This document shows positions 39,820-47,521 of a DNA stretch of 52,963 nucleotides, one piece after another. Below the pieces are notes generated by a model that was given only the letters and a program-made list of their open reading frames with translations, was not told the origin of the DNA and did not search any database. The stretch lies in assembly GCA_028688525.1 (NCBI GenBank), contig JAQTYA010000013.1:1-52963 (forward strand), written 5' to 3'. Numbering within the stretch: position 1 is the stretch's first letter; each line of letters starts with the position of its first letter. The position numbers and the translations under genes are program-made. Source of the DNA: Methylococcus sp. Lineage in GTDB: Bacteria; Pseudomonadota; Gammaproteobacteria; Methylococcales; Methylococcaceae.

Positions 39820-40018
39820 TTGCTTAACTCCTTCTTGGACGAACCAAGCTCGATGACGCCTCCCACCATTGCGGCGGCGGCGGAACTGACAAAGCAAATC
39901 GGCTGCCAAGTGACGAATATCGCGTCCCTGGCTATAACCACAATCGTAGGACAGATACGCTGCCTATTGGTTGCAGTTGAATGTCGAATTTTTTCCGAAG
40001 CTGCAAAAAATAGGATTT

Positions 40019-40040
40019 GGACAGGGCAGGGGCGCTGTCC
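40019..40040 (-). terminator. Weak hairpin after cbbQ
   Basis: GGACAG (40019-40024) and CTGTCC (40035-40040) pair over a ten-base loop; on the minus strand a TTTTTT run follows eight bases later. It may end cbbQ transcripts ahead of the GH18 gene. Confidence 0.4.
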
Positions 40041-40046
40041 TGGCGC

Positions 40047-40853
40047 TTAGAAGAAGGTCGATACCGCGGCATCCAGCGTATCGCGCATGTCCGGGTCGTC
40101 GGTGAGCGGGCGGACCAGGGTCATCATGCAAGCCGCTTTGGGCTCGATGCCTTTGGCAATGAGATGACCGGCATAGACTAGCAAACGGGTCGAGATGCCT
40201 TCATCCAGGCCGTGGCCCTTCAAATTGCGGGCGCGGTGGGCGATTTGCACCAGCTTTTCGGCGATCTTGGGATCGACGCCGGTCTCGTGCGAAACCACGT
40301 CCATTTCGACCGCGGTTTCGGGGTAGCTGAAATCCAGTGCGCCGAAGCGCTGCTTGGTCGACTGCTTGAGGTCTTTCAGCAGATTCTGGTAGCCGGGATT
40401 GTAGGAAATCACCAATTGGAAATCCGGGTGCGCGTGCACCAGCTCGCCTTTCTTGTCCAGCGGCAGGGTACGGCGATGGTCGGTCAGCGGATGGATGACT
40501 ACCGTCGTGTCTTGGCGGGCTTCGACCACCTCGTCGAGGTAGCAAATCGCGCCGATGCGGGCGGCTAGGGTTAACGGACCGTCCTGCCAGCGCGTGCCGT
40601 TGGCGTCGAGCAGGAAGCGGCCGACCAGGTCCGAAGCCGTCATGTCCTCGTTGCAGGCCACCGTGATCAGCGGGCGCTTCAGCTTCCAGGCCATGTATTC
40701 CACGAACCGGGTTTTGCCGCAGCCGGTCGGGCCTTTGAGCATCACCGGCATACGTGCGGCGTAGGCGGCTTCGAATAGCTCCACTTCGTCGGCGGTGGGG
40801 CGGTAATAGGGTCGTTCCTCGATCAGATACTGGTCCGGGGATTGTGCGGTCAT
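40047..40853 (-). CDS. cbbQ: CbbQ RuBisCO activase ATPase (MoxR-type AAA+)
   Basis: 268 residues, the usual CbbQ length. Hexameric ATPase that remodels inhibited RuBisCO with CbbO. The Walker A is [12 protein letters not shown] near 40, the Walker B is [12 protein letters not shown] near 105, and [17 protein letters not shown] and [23 protein letters not shown] are CbbQ/NirQ landmarks. NirQ/NorQ are close paralogues, but RuBisCO genes nearby favour CbbQ. It is separated from cbbS by 6.3 kb and from cbbO by the GH18 gene; in related organisms cbbQ directly follows cbbS. Confidence 0.92.
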   Translation of the reverse strand: MTAQSPDQYLIEERPYYRPTADEVELFEAAYAARMPVMLKGPTGCGKTRFVEYMAWKLKRPLITVACNEDMTASDLVGRFLLDANGTRWQDGPLTLAARIGAICYLDEVVEARQDTTVVIHPLTDHRRTLPLDKKGELVHAHPDFQLVISYNPGYQNLLKDLKQSTKQRFGALDFSYPETAVEMDVVSHETGVDPKIAEKLVQIAHRARNLKGHGLDEGISTRLLVYAGHLIAKGIEPKAACMMTLVRPLTDDPDMRDTLDAAVSTFF

Positions 40854-40913
40854 CGATGCATGCTCCGTCTGGGGAAATCGACTGTGCAGGTTACCCCGAA
40901 TTCCGCGGTCTTG

Positions 40914-41660
40914 TCAGCTTGGGGCATGCAGCTCTTCGGACTGCGTCCCTGGGGAAAAAGACAGCAACCGGTAGCCTATGCATCGCTCGGCTTGAATGGG
41001 CAGTGTCAGGCCGCTGTGCCGGAACGTGCGCTCTCTCAGCCGGCTGAAAATCACTTCGGTTCGGTGTTTATTGTACTCCTCCGGTAGCAGGCCCTGTGCG
41101 GCCGCCAGTTCGGAGTGGGAGCAGGGGCTGCCAGAGTGGGCAAGGAGCGCGCTCATCAACTGGTGCTCGCTCAGCGACAGGCGTATCCGGGCGCCGTTGG
41201 GCGCGACCAGCGCCCCTGAGCCAGCCTCGATGCGCCACTGCCCTTCTTCCAGCGGTGCCCCGTCCGCGGGTTTGGCTGCGCTGGAACGCTGGCCAAGACG
41301 CCTTAAGACCAGCACTAGTTCATCGAGGTCGATGGGTTTGACCAGGTAGGCATCTGCGCCAGCGTCGAGACCGGTAAGACGGTCGTTGCGCAATCCGCGG
41401 GCGGTGACGAAGACGATGCCCATGTCGGCATCGTGCGAGCGCAGGTACTGGCAGACCGACAGGCCGCTCTCGCCGTCCAGCCCAATGTCCAGCACTGCCA
41501 CCGTTTTCGGCCGCACGGCCAGGTAACGGTAGAATTGCGCGGCATTTTCGAAGGTCTCCACGGCAAAGCCGTGATGTTCGAGCTGGAACGCCAGCTCTTC
41601 GCGCAGGATGGGTTCGTCTTCGACGATCGACACGGTGTAGGGTGAGGCTTTCACAATCAC
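40914..41660 (-). CDS. OmpR/PhoB-type response regulator
   Basis: 248 residues. Receiver domain: acidic pocket VEDEP, phospho-acceptor in VAVLDIGLDGESG (Asp about 59), Thr in FVTA, Lys in YLVKPID. The C-terminal winged helix (RLSLSEHQLMSALLAHSGSPCSHSELAAAQG, then HRTEVIFSRLRERTF) is of the OmpR class but somewhat divergent. Start is GTG at 41660, or GTG 41654. It is divergent from its likely kinase partner with only 16 bp between the two starts, so both promoters must lie inside the opposite gene or be shared. It sits between cbbQ and the secreted-protein operon. Confidence 0.88.
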   Translation of the reverse strand: MIVKASPYTVSIVEDEPILREELAFQLEHHGFAVETFENAAQFYRYLAVRPKTVAVLDIGLDGESGLSVCQYLRSHDADMGIVFVTARGLRNDRLTGLDAGADAYLVKPIDLDELVLVLRRLGQRSSAAKPADGAPLEEGQWRIEAGSGALVAPNGARIRLSLSEHQLMSALLAHSGSPCSHSELAAAQGLLPEEYNKHRTEVIFSRLRERTFRHSGLTLPIQAERCIGYRLLSFSPGTQSEELHAPS

Positions 41661-41676
41661 TTACGGAGAATACGGG

Positions 41677-43017
41677 TTGATCGACGTCCTTACTCTAGCC
41701 TTGGCCGCGGGTCTGGGCAATCTCGCTTTCGCGGTGCTCGCTGCGGTGTACGCCCATTCCGCCCGCAACGTTAATCCGCCGCTGGCGATCTGGCGCTGGG
41801 CGCGGACCGTGGCCGGCATAGCCTTCCTGCTGATCTGGCTGCGGCCGGCGATCCCGGCTTGGCTGTCGATGACCGTTTCTCACCTCCTAATGCCGCCGGC
41901 CTGGGCGCTGGAGTTCGCCGCCTATGCCGGTCTGCTAGGCTTCAGCGGCTGGCGCAAGCCGCTAATCGGACTGACCGCCCTGGCGCTGGCCGCGCAGATC
42001 GCCTTGCACGCTTTCGAGGTCGGGCGGCGTATCGACCTGATCTATTTCTCCTCGATCAACACCGCGTATTTCGAGGCCATGGCGGCGGTACTGCTGCTGA
42101 GCCACCAGCACGGCCGGCTGGCCCGGATGATGGCGTTCACCAACGCCGTGCTGGGCTTGCTGTTCCTGCTGCGCGTCGTGCATCTGGTCTGGATCGGCGA
42201 CCATACGCTCGACAGCTACAAGGTCCTGCATACGCTGCTGTGGGTGGTCGGTTACCTGATCGTCACCGTCAATGGCTTCGGCTTCCTGCTCCTGTCCAAG
42301 CAGGACGACGACCGCAGGCTGCGCGAGGCGCTGGCCGACGTTTCCCTGGCCGAAGCCGAGCAGCGCCAATTGCTATCCCTGGCCTCGCACGAATTCCGCA
42401 CCCCCGCCGCCATGATCCAGGCCTCGCTCGACTCCTTGAAGCTCTTGGCGGACGGCATTCCACCGGCCGCCGCCGGACGGCTGGACAACATCGGCAAGGC
42501 CACCCAGCGCCTCACCCATCTCGCCAACACCCTGATCGCCCAGGACAGGCTACGCGAACTGCGCTTCGGCCTGGTGCGGCAGGAGGCCGACCTCAACGCC
42601 GTGGTGGCCCAGGTGGCAGAGCGCTATGCCCCGCCCATCCCCTGGCGCGGCCTGGACGGTGCGGCGCGCATGGCGGTGGACGCCGAACTCCTGGCGATCG
42701 CCCTGCACAATCTGATCGACAACGCCCTGCGCCATAGCGCCGGCGGCGGGCCGGCCGAAGTCCGTCTCGAAAGCTGCGGAGACCTGCTGGAAATTGCAGT
42801 CGCCGACCGCGGGCCCGGCGTGCCGGATGCGGACAAGGAAGCCGTGTTCGAGCGCTTCTACCGCCGCGACGCCGGCCCCGGCAGCGGCCTGGGCCTCTCC
42901 ATCGTCCGCACCATCGCTCGCCTGCACGGCGGCGAAGCCTTGGTGCGAGACAATGCGCCGCGCGGGGCGGTTTTCGTCATCCGTCTGCCCTTCGCAATGC
43001 CCTGCGGTTCTGTCTGA
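41677..43017 (+). CDS. Membrane sensor histidine kinase
   Basis: 446 residues from a TTG with ACGGAGA seven bases upstream. The first 210 residues hold about seven hydrophobic segments without an obvious periplasmic sensor domain, like 7TM-type intramembrane sensors. The dimerisation/phosphorylation site is LLSLASHEFRTPAAMI (His about 238). The ATPase domain has the N box LHNLIDNALRHS, G1 DRGPGVPD, F box FERFYR and G2 GSGLGLSIVRTIARLHGG. Partner is the divergent regulator. A terminator follows, so the kinase transcript ends before the two secreted genes. The signal is unknown; the membrane-embedded input suggests envelope or lipid sensing. Confidence 0.9.
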   Translation: MIDVLTLALAAGLGNLAFAVLAAVYAHSARNVNPPLAIWRWARTVAGIAFLLIWLRPAIPAWLSMTVSHLLMPPAWALEFAAYAGLLGFSGWRKPLIGLTALALAAQIALHAFEVGRRIDLIYFSSINTAYFEAMAAVLLLSHQHGRLARMMAFTNAVLGLLFLLRVVHLVWIGDHTLDSYKVLHTLLWVVGYLIVTVNGFGFLLLSKQDDDRRLREALADVSLAEAEQRQLLSLASHEFRTPAAMIQASLDSLKLLADGIPPAAAGRLDNIGKATQRLTHLANTLIAQDRLRELRFGLVRQEADLNAVVAQVAERYAPPIPWRGLDGAARMAVDAELLAIALHNLIDNALRHSAGGGPAEVRLESCGDLLEIAVADRGPGVPDADKEAVFERFYRRDAGPGSGLGLSIVRTIARLHGGEALVRDNAPRGAVFVIRLPFAMPCGSV

Positions 43018-43056
43018 GCCTAAGGGCGGTCTGCCGCTCGTGTTTCCTGCCTGCCG

Positions 43057-43080
43057 AACTCTCTCAAACTGAGAGTTTTT
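43057..43080 (+). terminator. Terminator after the histidine kinase
   Basis: AACTCTC (43057-43063) and GAGAGTT (43071-43077) pair over seven bases, followed by a T run. Confidence 0.7.
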
Positions 43081-43197
43081 GAGAGCCAAAAGAAGTTTGA
43101 TTCCCGTATATTCCAAGCTGTCTTCGAGGGCTAGTTGCTGAGCTCGAAGGCGAGGAGATGGTGGTTATTCCTATTTCATTTAAGGAGAAGAGGCATC

Positions 43198-44124
43198 ATG
43201 TTCAAGCTAAACTCGATAGATTGGCGAATACGGGGTTTGTTTGCCATGTTTGTTATGGTCGGAGCGCAGTGCGCCAATGCGGCGACTGCCGGCATGTGCC
43301 ATTACATGACCAATACGGTAATACAAAACGTCACGGGGTATGACTTAATGTTTTCAGGCCAAACCTTGACTGATGATTTTGGTATTCATCCCGATCCCAG
43401 TACTGCCGTTGGTGGCGAGCTAAGGTTGCCAACGGGGGCGTCGACGGGATTCGTGCAAACCTGGGGGATGGCGAATGCTGATACTGGTGGGCAATTCACC
43501 CTTTACATCAACGATGGTCAACTATCGCCGCCTCGATTCGTGCTGGACTACTGGTCTGGTGTGGGTGCAAATCCTGATACGGTCGCCGATGCGGGAACAG
43601 TGGCCGGTCAACAGGCAGCTGAAACTCTTCTTGTTGAAGGGTCCGTGGCATATGTTCAAGCGGGTGAGATTATAGCTGTTCCACCTCCGGGCGATGCGGT
43701 AATAGCGACTGTTGATGTGTTGATCGATATTGGTAAGATAGCTGCTGATATAATAAAAAATCTGGACGCTGAAGCTTATCTTAATGTTGTCGATACTGCC
43801 GGGAATCAGTTTCCAAACGTATCCAATGTTTCAATCAACAGTTCGCAGACCAATACCGCAGTTGTGCCTGGCGTGGGTAGCACGGTTGAGGAGCAGAATC
43901 TCAACGGCTATGTGGTCAGCGCGACGGCGGTCAATAACGGCTGCCCGAATAGCTGGAATGTGATGGTCGCTCCCTATTGCGCCTATGTCTGCGGTTATGC
44001 CTCGGCCAATAATACCCAACTTGCCGATCAAAGCTGCGCAAATACCACTTATTGTACACAGCCCAATACATCATCGCAGTCAATCGGCACTTGGTTGGGC
44101 AAGAAGACGGGAGGCCAGTCATGA
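43198..44124 (+). CDS. Secreted protein of unknown function, first of a two-gene low-GC operon
   Basis: 308 residues with a signal peptide ending near CANAATAG. The ATG at 43198 follows AAGGAG. The mature protein starts GMCHYMTNTVIQNVTGYDLMFSG and is rich in Asn, Thr, Ser, Ala and Gly, with a Cys-rich C-terminus (CPNSW, YCAYVCGYA, CANTTYCTQ) that may form disulfides. A predicted helix near 165-190 (VIATVDVLIDIGKIAADIIKNLD) breaks the beta-rich pattern. No known domain is recognised. Its composition is visibly AT-richer than the flanking genes. It overlaps the next gene by four bases (ATGA). Confidence 0.7.
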   Translation: MFKLNSIDWRIRGLFAMFVMVGAQCANAATAGMCHYMTNTVIQNVTGYDLMFSGQTLTDDFGIHPDPSTAVGGELRLPTGASTGFVQTWGMANADTGGQFTLYINDGQLSPPRFVLDYWSGVGANPDTVADAGTVAGQQAAETLLVEGSVAYVQAGEIIAVPPPGDAVIATVDVLIDIGKIAADIIKNLDAEAYLNVVDTAGNQFPNVSNVSINSSQTNTAVVPGVGSTVEEQNLNGYVVSATAVNNGCPNSWNVMVAPYCAYVCGYASANNTQLADQSCANTTYCTQPNTSSQSIGTWLGKKTGGQS

Positions 44125-45548
44125 AAAGGGTAAATGTGAATTTCCATCCGGTAAGGTGGGTCGCGGTTATGCTGTGTCTGGCCGGCAGCGGAAGCGTCGA
44201 TGCGGTTACGGTGCCTTCGAATGCGGAGTGTTATTCTGGCAATACGTTGGGCTACGATGTTTATATCATCAATGATGTGGCCACAAACCAAGCATCAGGA
44301 CAGATTAACGCTTATTACGCTTACAATAACGGAAACGCCTACTATGAAACCGGCACCGGCACATTCAATACCACGCCGCCTGCCTCGGTCGGCTCGCTAA
44401 ACACGGGCGCTTTCTGTTATTCAGATAAGAGTCCTTATACGGGCAATTTTCTGGCTTATTCGATTGGGTCGGCTGATTATGCGTTCAACATGCAGTTCTG
44501 GGGAAATGGGGGTAATGATGGTAGTTATTATGTCAACCTCAACGCCATTACAGGCGGCTGGACTACCTCTGGAAATTGTCCGGGTACCGGAACATCTTTA
44601 ATCCCGTCTATTTCGACCGTGAACTCAAGCACCGCTCAGACGATTTGTAATGAGGATTATGTGGTCACCATCGCCACCGCTAACACCGGCGGATCGGACA
44701 ATGGCGTGTCGATGAACGTGACGGTCAATCCGGCGGGAGCTGCCAGCGGCTCGCAGCAATCGTCCGGTTCCTCGACGTCCGCCAGTTCGGCAGCTGTCTC
44801 AAGCGCCAAGCAGGAGACAGGAGTTTTCGCGGATGCCTCTGTTGCCGCCACGGCGCCCCGCTTCGGGCTGGCGAGCCGGTTTGTCGAGGGGCGGCGTTGG
44901 TCTGTGGTTCAGGACTCGAAATCTCAGCGCGTCAGCGGCCTGATTTACGCCAAGAATGGTATTGATCCGGATCGTTTCGTGTCCTGCGAGTTCGTGAGCG
45001 ACGACGGCAATGCCAATCCGTTCCTGCGTCAGTCGACATATAAGTGCCGCGTGGCCGAGCCTTGCACGAAGGGACATTGCGGCAAGGGAACATGGCAGGC
45101 CATGGCGCCGGAGACGGTTACCTTGCCGGGGTCCGTTTTCAATCGTCCTCCGCTCAATCACGTTCCACTGACACCGCCGGTGACTACGCCGCCTCAAGGC
45201 GGAGACGGCGATATTCGTACGGCGCTTAAAGCGCTTCCAACTGTCACGGATAGAAACGTGCAGATTTCCCCCGATCGCAAGACGACGCTAATCAACGGCG
45301 TCGTGCTGAAACAGCGGTGGACCATGGCGTATACGAAGAAGCACTTGTTCGCGGCGGTGCCGCATGGCGCTCTGGGCCAGCCGCGGTTTGTCGATTGCAG
45401 ACAGACGTCCAGCACGAAGAAGGATATCTCCTTTGCATGCGCCGAAGCCTATCGCTGCACTTTTGCACCTTGCGAAAACAATCAGTGGAGTGCCGTCGAG
45501 ACGATAACCTTGCCGAAATCGTTCCTCCAGCCTCCCAAAGGCCGTTGA
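44121..45548 (+). CDS. Secreted protein of unknown function with duplicated Cys-containing module
   Basis: 475 residues starting inside the stop of the previous gene. Signal peptide ends near SVDAVTVP. The N-terminal half (about 30-205) is Asn/Tyr/Gly-rich and resembles the partner in tone: ECYSGNTLGYDVYIINDVATNQ, ITGGWTTSGNCPGTG. A Ser/Ala-rich linker (about 215-250) leads to two copies of a Cys-containing module: RFVSCEFVSDD...YKCRVAEPCTKGHCGKGTWQAMAPETVTLPGSVF (near 300-350, total text abbreviated) and RFVDCRQTSST...YRCTFAPCENNQWSAVETITLPKSF near the end. Each ends in ETVTLP/ETITLP. No family is recognised. Probably secreted together with the upstream product. Confidence 0.7.
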   Translation: MKRVNVNFHPVRWVAVMLCLAGSGSVDAVTVPSNAECYSGNTLGYDVYIINDVATNQASGQINAYYAYNNGNAYYETGTGTFNTTPPASVGSLNTGAFCYSDKSPYTGNFLAYSIGSADYAFNMQFWGNGGNDGSYYVNLNAITGGWTTSGNCPGTGTSLIPSISTVNSSTAQTICNEDYVVTIATANTGGSDNGVSMNVTVNPAGAASGSQQSSGSSTSASSAAVSSAKQETGVFADASVAATAPRFGLASRFVEGRRWSVVQDSKSQRVSGLIYAKNGIDPDRFVSCEFVSDDGNANPFLRQSTYKCRVAEPCTKGHCGKGTWQAMAPETVTLPGSVFNRPPLNHVPLTPPVTTPPQGGDGDIRTALKALPTVTDRNVQISPDRKTTLINGVVLKQRWTMAYTKKHLFAAVPHGALGQPRFVDCRQTSSTKKDISFACAEAYRCTFAPCENNQWSAVETITLPKSFLQPPKGR

Positions 45549-45580
45549 GGGCCGGAAGCTCCAAATCTTTATACGACAGG

Positions 45581-45618
45581 AAAAAAGCCCCTGCCCGGTT
45601 TGCCGTGTAGGGGCTTTC
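45581..45618. terminator. GCCCCTGCCCGG-type hairpin, copy A
   Basis: AGCCCCTGCCCGG pairs with CCGTGTAGGGGCT around a short loop. It can terminate the secreted operon on the plus strand; it also matches copy C downstream of cbbS and copy B at 46461. Confidence 0.7.
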
Positions 45619-45644
45619 ATTGCGGTCTTGCGTGTCGGGGGGAA

Positions 45645-45665
45645 TCAGACCGACGGCCCCCGGCT
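45645..45665 (-). pseudogene. Relic of a cbbS 3' end
   Basis: Read on the minus strand this is SRGPSV-stop. The real cbbS ends YRGPSV-stop, and the sequence ATCAGACCGACGG is shared. The relic lies 27 bases from terminator copy A; the real cbbS stop is 28 bases from copy C. Thus the last codons, the 3' UTR and the terminator were duplicated together. Upstream (in the minus sense) no further cbbS is seen. Confidence 0.6.
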
Positions 45666-45837
45666 ATGACGGCTGGGCTTTCGGCAAGGTCGGACGGACC
45701 TATGGCATTTGGATGCGGGAGTGACGCGTGTCTTCGAACATGACGAAGCTATGCGTTAGCTGCGCGGGCCTGTCGATGCCCGATCATCCGGAAAAAAGGG
45801 ATAAGTGAGCGGATAAACCGGACTGGGGAATCGGCGT

Positions 45838-46155
45838 TCAGATTCCCGTCAGCAGGATGTCCAGCGCTCCGAGGACGGTCTCCCGCGCTTGGCGTAAATG
45901 GCCGATTTTCAGCGGGAGTCGTTTTCTGGGAACGCCTGTCAGTTCCGGCGTCACCAGCACCAGGGGCCGGCCTTCGAATTCCAACACCGGCATCAGGCCG
46001 CGAACCGGAGGCACGTCGACTTCGGCGGGATCGTATAGGGGAATGAGAACGGTCGTTTTCAAGACGGCCAAGAGGTCGCTCTGTATCTCCAGCAGATACG
46101 GAATGCGTGGGTTCGTCTGCCGGTCCGGGTTGGGATAGACATCGAATTGAGCCAT
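45838..46155 (-). CDS. ccdB: CcdB-family toxin
   Basis: 105 residues starting at MAQFDVYPNPDRQTNPRIPYLLEIQSDLL, the CcdB N-terminal signature. Later parts (TVLIPLYDP, PVLEFEGRPLVLVTPELTGVPRKRL) fit the family, which poisons DNA gyrase. The canonical C-terminal Trp-Gly-Ile of F-plasmid CcdB is here only ILLTGI, so potency is uncertain. Its start overlaps the ccdA stop by one base (TGATG), the standard toxin-antitoxin coupling. Located between the cbbS relic and cbbS. Confidence 0.85.
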   Translation of the reverse strand: MAQFDVYPNPDRQTNPRIPYLLEIQSDLLAVLKTTVLIPLYDPAEVDVPPVRGLMPVLEFEGRPLVLVTPELTGVPRKRLPLKIGHLRQARETVLGALDILLTGI

Positions 46156-46391
46156 CAGAAACTGCGCCAGCCGTCGCCGAATACCCCAGTTTCTTCGATA
46201 CGCCGATTGTAGGCTTCTATGGCGCTGAGATTTTCCGCGAGCCATTGCTCTTGCTTTCGGGCTCTGACCAGTTCGGCGAGATGGGTTTCGAAGGCTTGCG
46301 AAAGATTGATGTTCAGGGCTTTGGCTTCGCGCAACAGCTCGGCATTCGCCGAGAGGTTGACGGCTTTTTTGGCGGGAGCAGCGAATGACAT
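46155..46391 (-). CDS. ccdA: CcdA-family antitoxin
   Basis: 78 residues from the ATG at 46391 (MSFAAPAKKAVNLSANAELLREAKALNINLSQAFE). The N-terminal ribbon-helix-helix (KKAVNLSANAELLREAKALNINL) binds operator DNA and the C-terminal helix (LSAIEAYNRRIEETGVFGD) wraps CcdB. It should repress its own promoter together with the toxin. Confidence 0.85.
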   Translation of the reverse strand: MSFAAPAKKAVNLSANAELLREAKALNINLSQAFETHLAELVRARKQEQWLAENLSAIEAYNRRIEETGVFGDGWRSF

Positions 46392-46460
46392 GGCGTGTCT
46401 CTTGCGTGCAGTTTGTGCGTAGAAATTATGCGCACTATTGGCCGCGGGCACAATGGCCTG

Positions 46461-46497
46461 AAAAAAGCCCCTGCCCGGTTCCCGTGCAGGGGCTTTT
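46461..46497. terminator. GCCCCTGCCCGG-type hairpin, copy B
   Basis: GCCCCTGC and GCAGGGGC flank an 11-base loop, with A and T runs on both sides. It lies upstream of ccdA and upstream of the SpoIIAA-like gene, so no present gene uses it. Likely leftover from a lost gene end. Confidence 0.7.
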
Positions 46498-46649
46498 CCT
46501 GGCAGGCTCGCGGTCGGAGTCAAATCAGGCCGTCAGCTCACTACCGAACGTTTCGTTAATGAGTCGCTACGATCAAACTCGACGGGGTATGCTCATGTCC
46601 GGACATGCCCGCTGGGCGTGGAACCGCAACCCCACTCGGGAGGCAGATC

Positions 46650-47033
46650 ATGTTTGAATCGATCGAGACAGGCAACAGCAAGATACTGGGCGTGAAATTG
46701 AGCGGCAAACTGCATGAGGAGGACTACAAGACATTCATTCCTTGGGTCGAGAATGCACTGGCGACTACGGGCAAGCTATCCCTGTTTATTCGCTTCGAGG
46801 ATTTCCACGGTTGGGATCTCGGTGCCGCGTGGGAGGATCTCAAATTCGCAACGCAGCACTATGGTGATTTCGACCGCATTGCTATGGTAGGAGAGAGCCG
46901 ATGGCAGGAATGGATGGCGAAGGTGAGCAGACCGTTCACTCAAGCCGCGGTGAAATATTTCGATGTGGCTGAGACCGAACAGGCCTGGGCTTGGCTGCGT
47001 GATGCGGACCAGGCCCAATGTCAATCAGGTTGA
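46650..47033 (+). CDS. SpoIIAA-like STAS family protein
   Basis: 127 residues from the ATG at 46650 with GGGAGG seven bases before. The sequence FESIETGNSKILGVKLSGKLHEEDYKTFIPWVENAL fits the SpoIIAA-like STAS domain family, followed by LFIRFEDFHGWDLGAAWEDLKFATQHYGDFDRIAMVGE and WLRD. These small cytosolic proteins are of unknown function; some are lipid-binding. It is convergent with cbbS and separated from it by terminator copy C. Confidence 0.82.
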   Translation: MFESIETGNSKILGVKLSGKLHEEDYKTFIPWVENALATTGKLSLFIRFEDFHGWDLGAAWEDLKFATQHYGDFDRIAMVGESRWQEWMAKVSRPFTQAAVKYFDVAETEQAWAWLRDADQAQCQSG

Positions 47034-47078
47034 CATTGTAGCTCTACAGACGGCAATTCAGCATGGACGGAACAAACG

Positions 47079-47114
47079 AAAGCCCCTGCCCGGTTTCCCG
47101 GGCAGGGGCTTTTT
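47079..47114. terminator. GCCCCTGCCCGG-type hairpin, copy C (cbbS terminator)
   Basis: A 12-bp perfect stem, GCCCCTGCCCGG with CCGGGCAGGGGC, over a four-base loop, A run before and T run after. It works in both directions: for the SpoIIAA-like gene (+) and cbbS (-). The stop of cbbS is 28 bases away. Confidence 0.92.
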
Positions 47115-47141
47115 ATTGCGGCATTGTGCGCCGGATGACGA

Positions 47142-47498
47142 TCAGACCGACGGTCCCCGGTAGATCACCATGGCCGCGCCCTGGCTCTGCTTGAAGTTGT
47201 CGTAGCCGACCAGGCGGACGTGGTTGTGCGGATGCGCCTTGTGGCAGGCTTCGGCTTCGGCCAGGATGGCGTCGACGTCGGTCTCGCCGAACATCGGCAG
47301 CTTCCACATGTACCAATAGTGATCGAACGCGTTCTCCGGCTCGGTGTGCTCCACGGCCGGGTTCCAGCCGCGGCTGACGATGTATTCCACCTGACGGCGG
47401 ATCTTCGCCGGGTCCATCGGCGGCAGGTAGGAGAAGGTCTCGAACTTGCGCGAGCCGCTGTCGGACAGGCTGGATTTGTAGTCTTGCATTTCGCTCAT
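47142..47498 (-). CDS. cbbS: RuBisCO small subunit, form I
   Basis: 118 residues. Caps the L8S8 holoenzyme at both ends. Family landmarks: [33 protein letters not shown], the [14 protein letters not shown] core, and [22 protein letters not shown] near the C-terminus. It follows cbbL by 23 bases on the minus strand and ends the operon at terminator copy C. cbbQ is not next to it, though it is in comparable organisms. Confidence 0.96.
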   Translation of the reverse strand: MSEMQDYKSSLSDSGSRKFETFSYLPPMDPAKIRRQVEYIVSRGWNPAVEHTEPENAFDHYWYMWKLPMFGETDVDAILAEAEACHKAHPHNHVRLVGYDNFKQSQGAAMVIYRGPSV

Positions 47499-47521
47499 GG
47501 TATTTCCCGAATCCTCTTAGC

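Noticed and set aside
45660..45724. Plus-strand tail GYDGWAFGKVGRTYGIWMRE before a TGA
   Set aside because: Could be the end of a lost gene next to the cbbS relic, but it is too short to support and no start is present.
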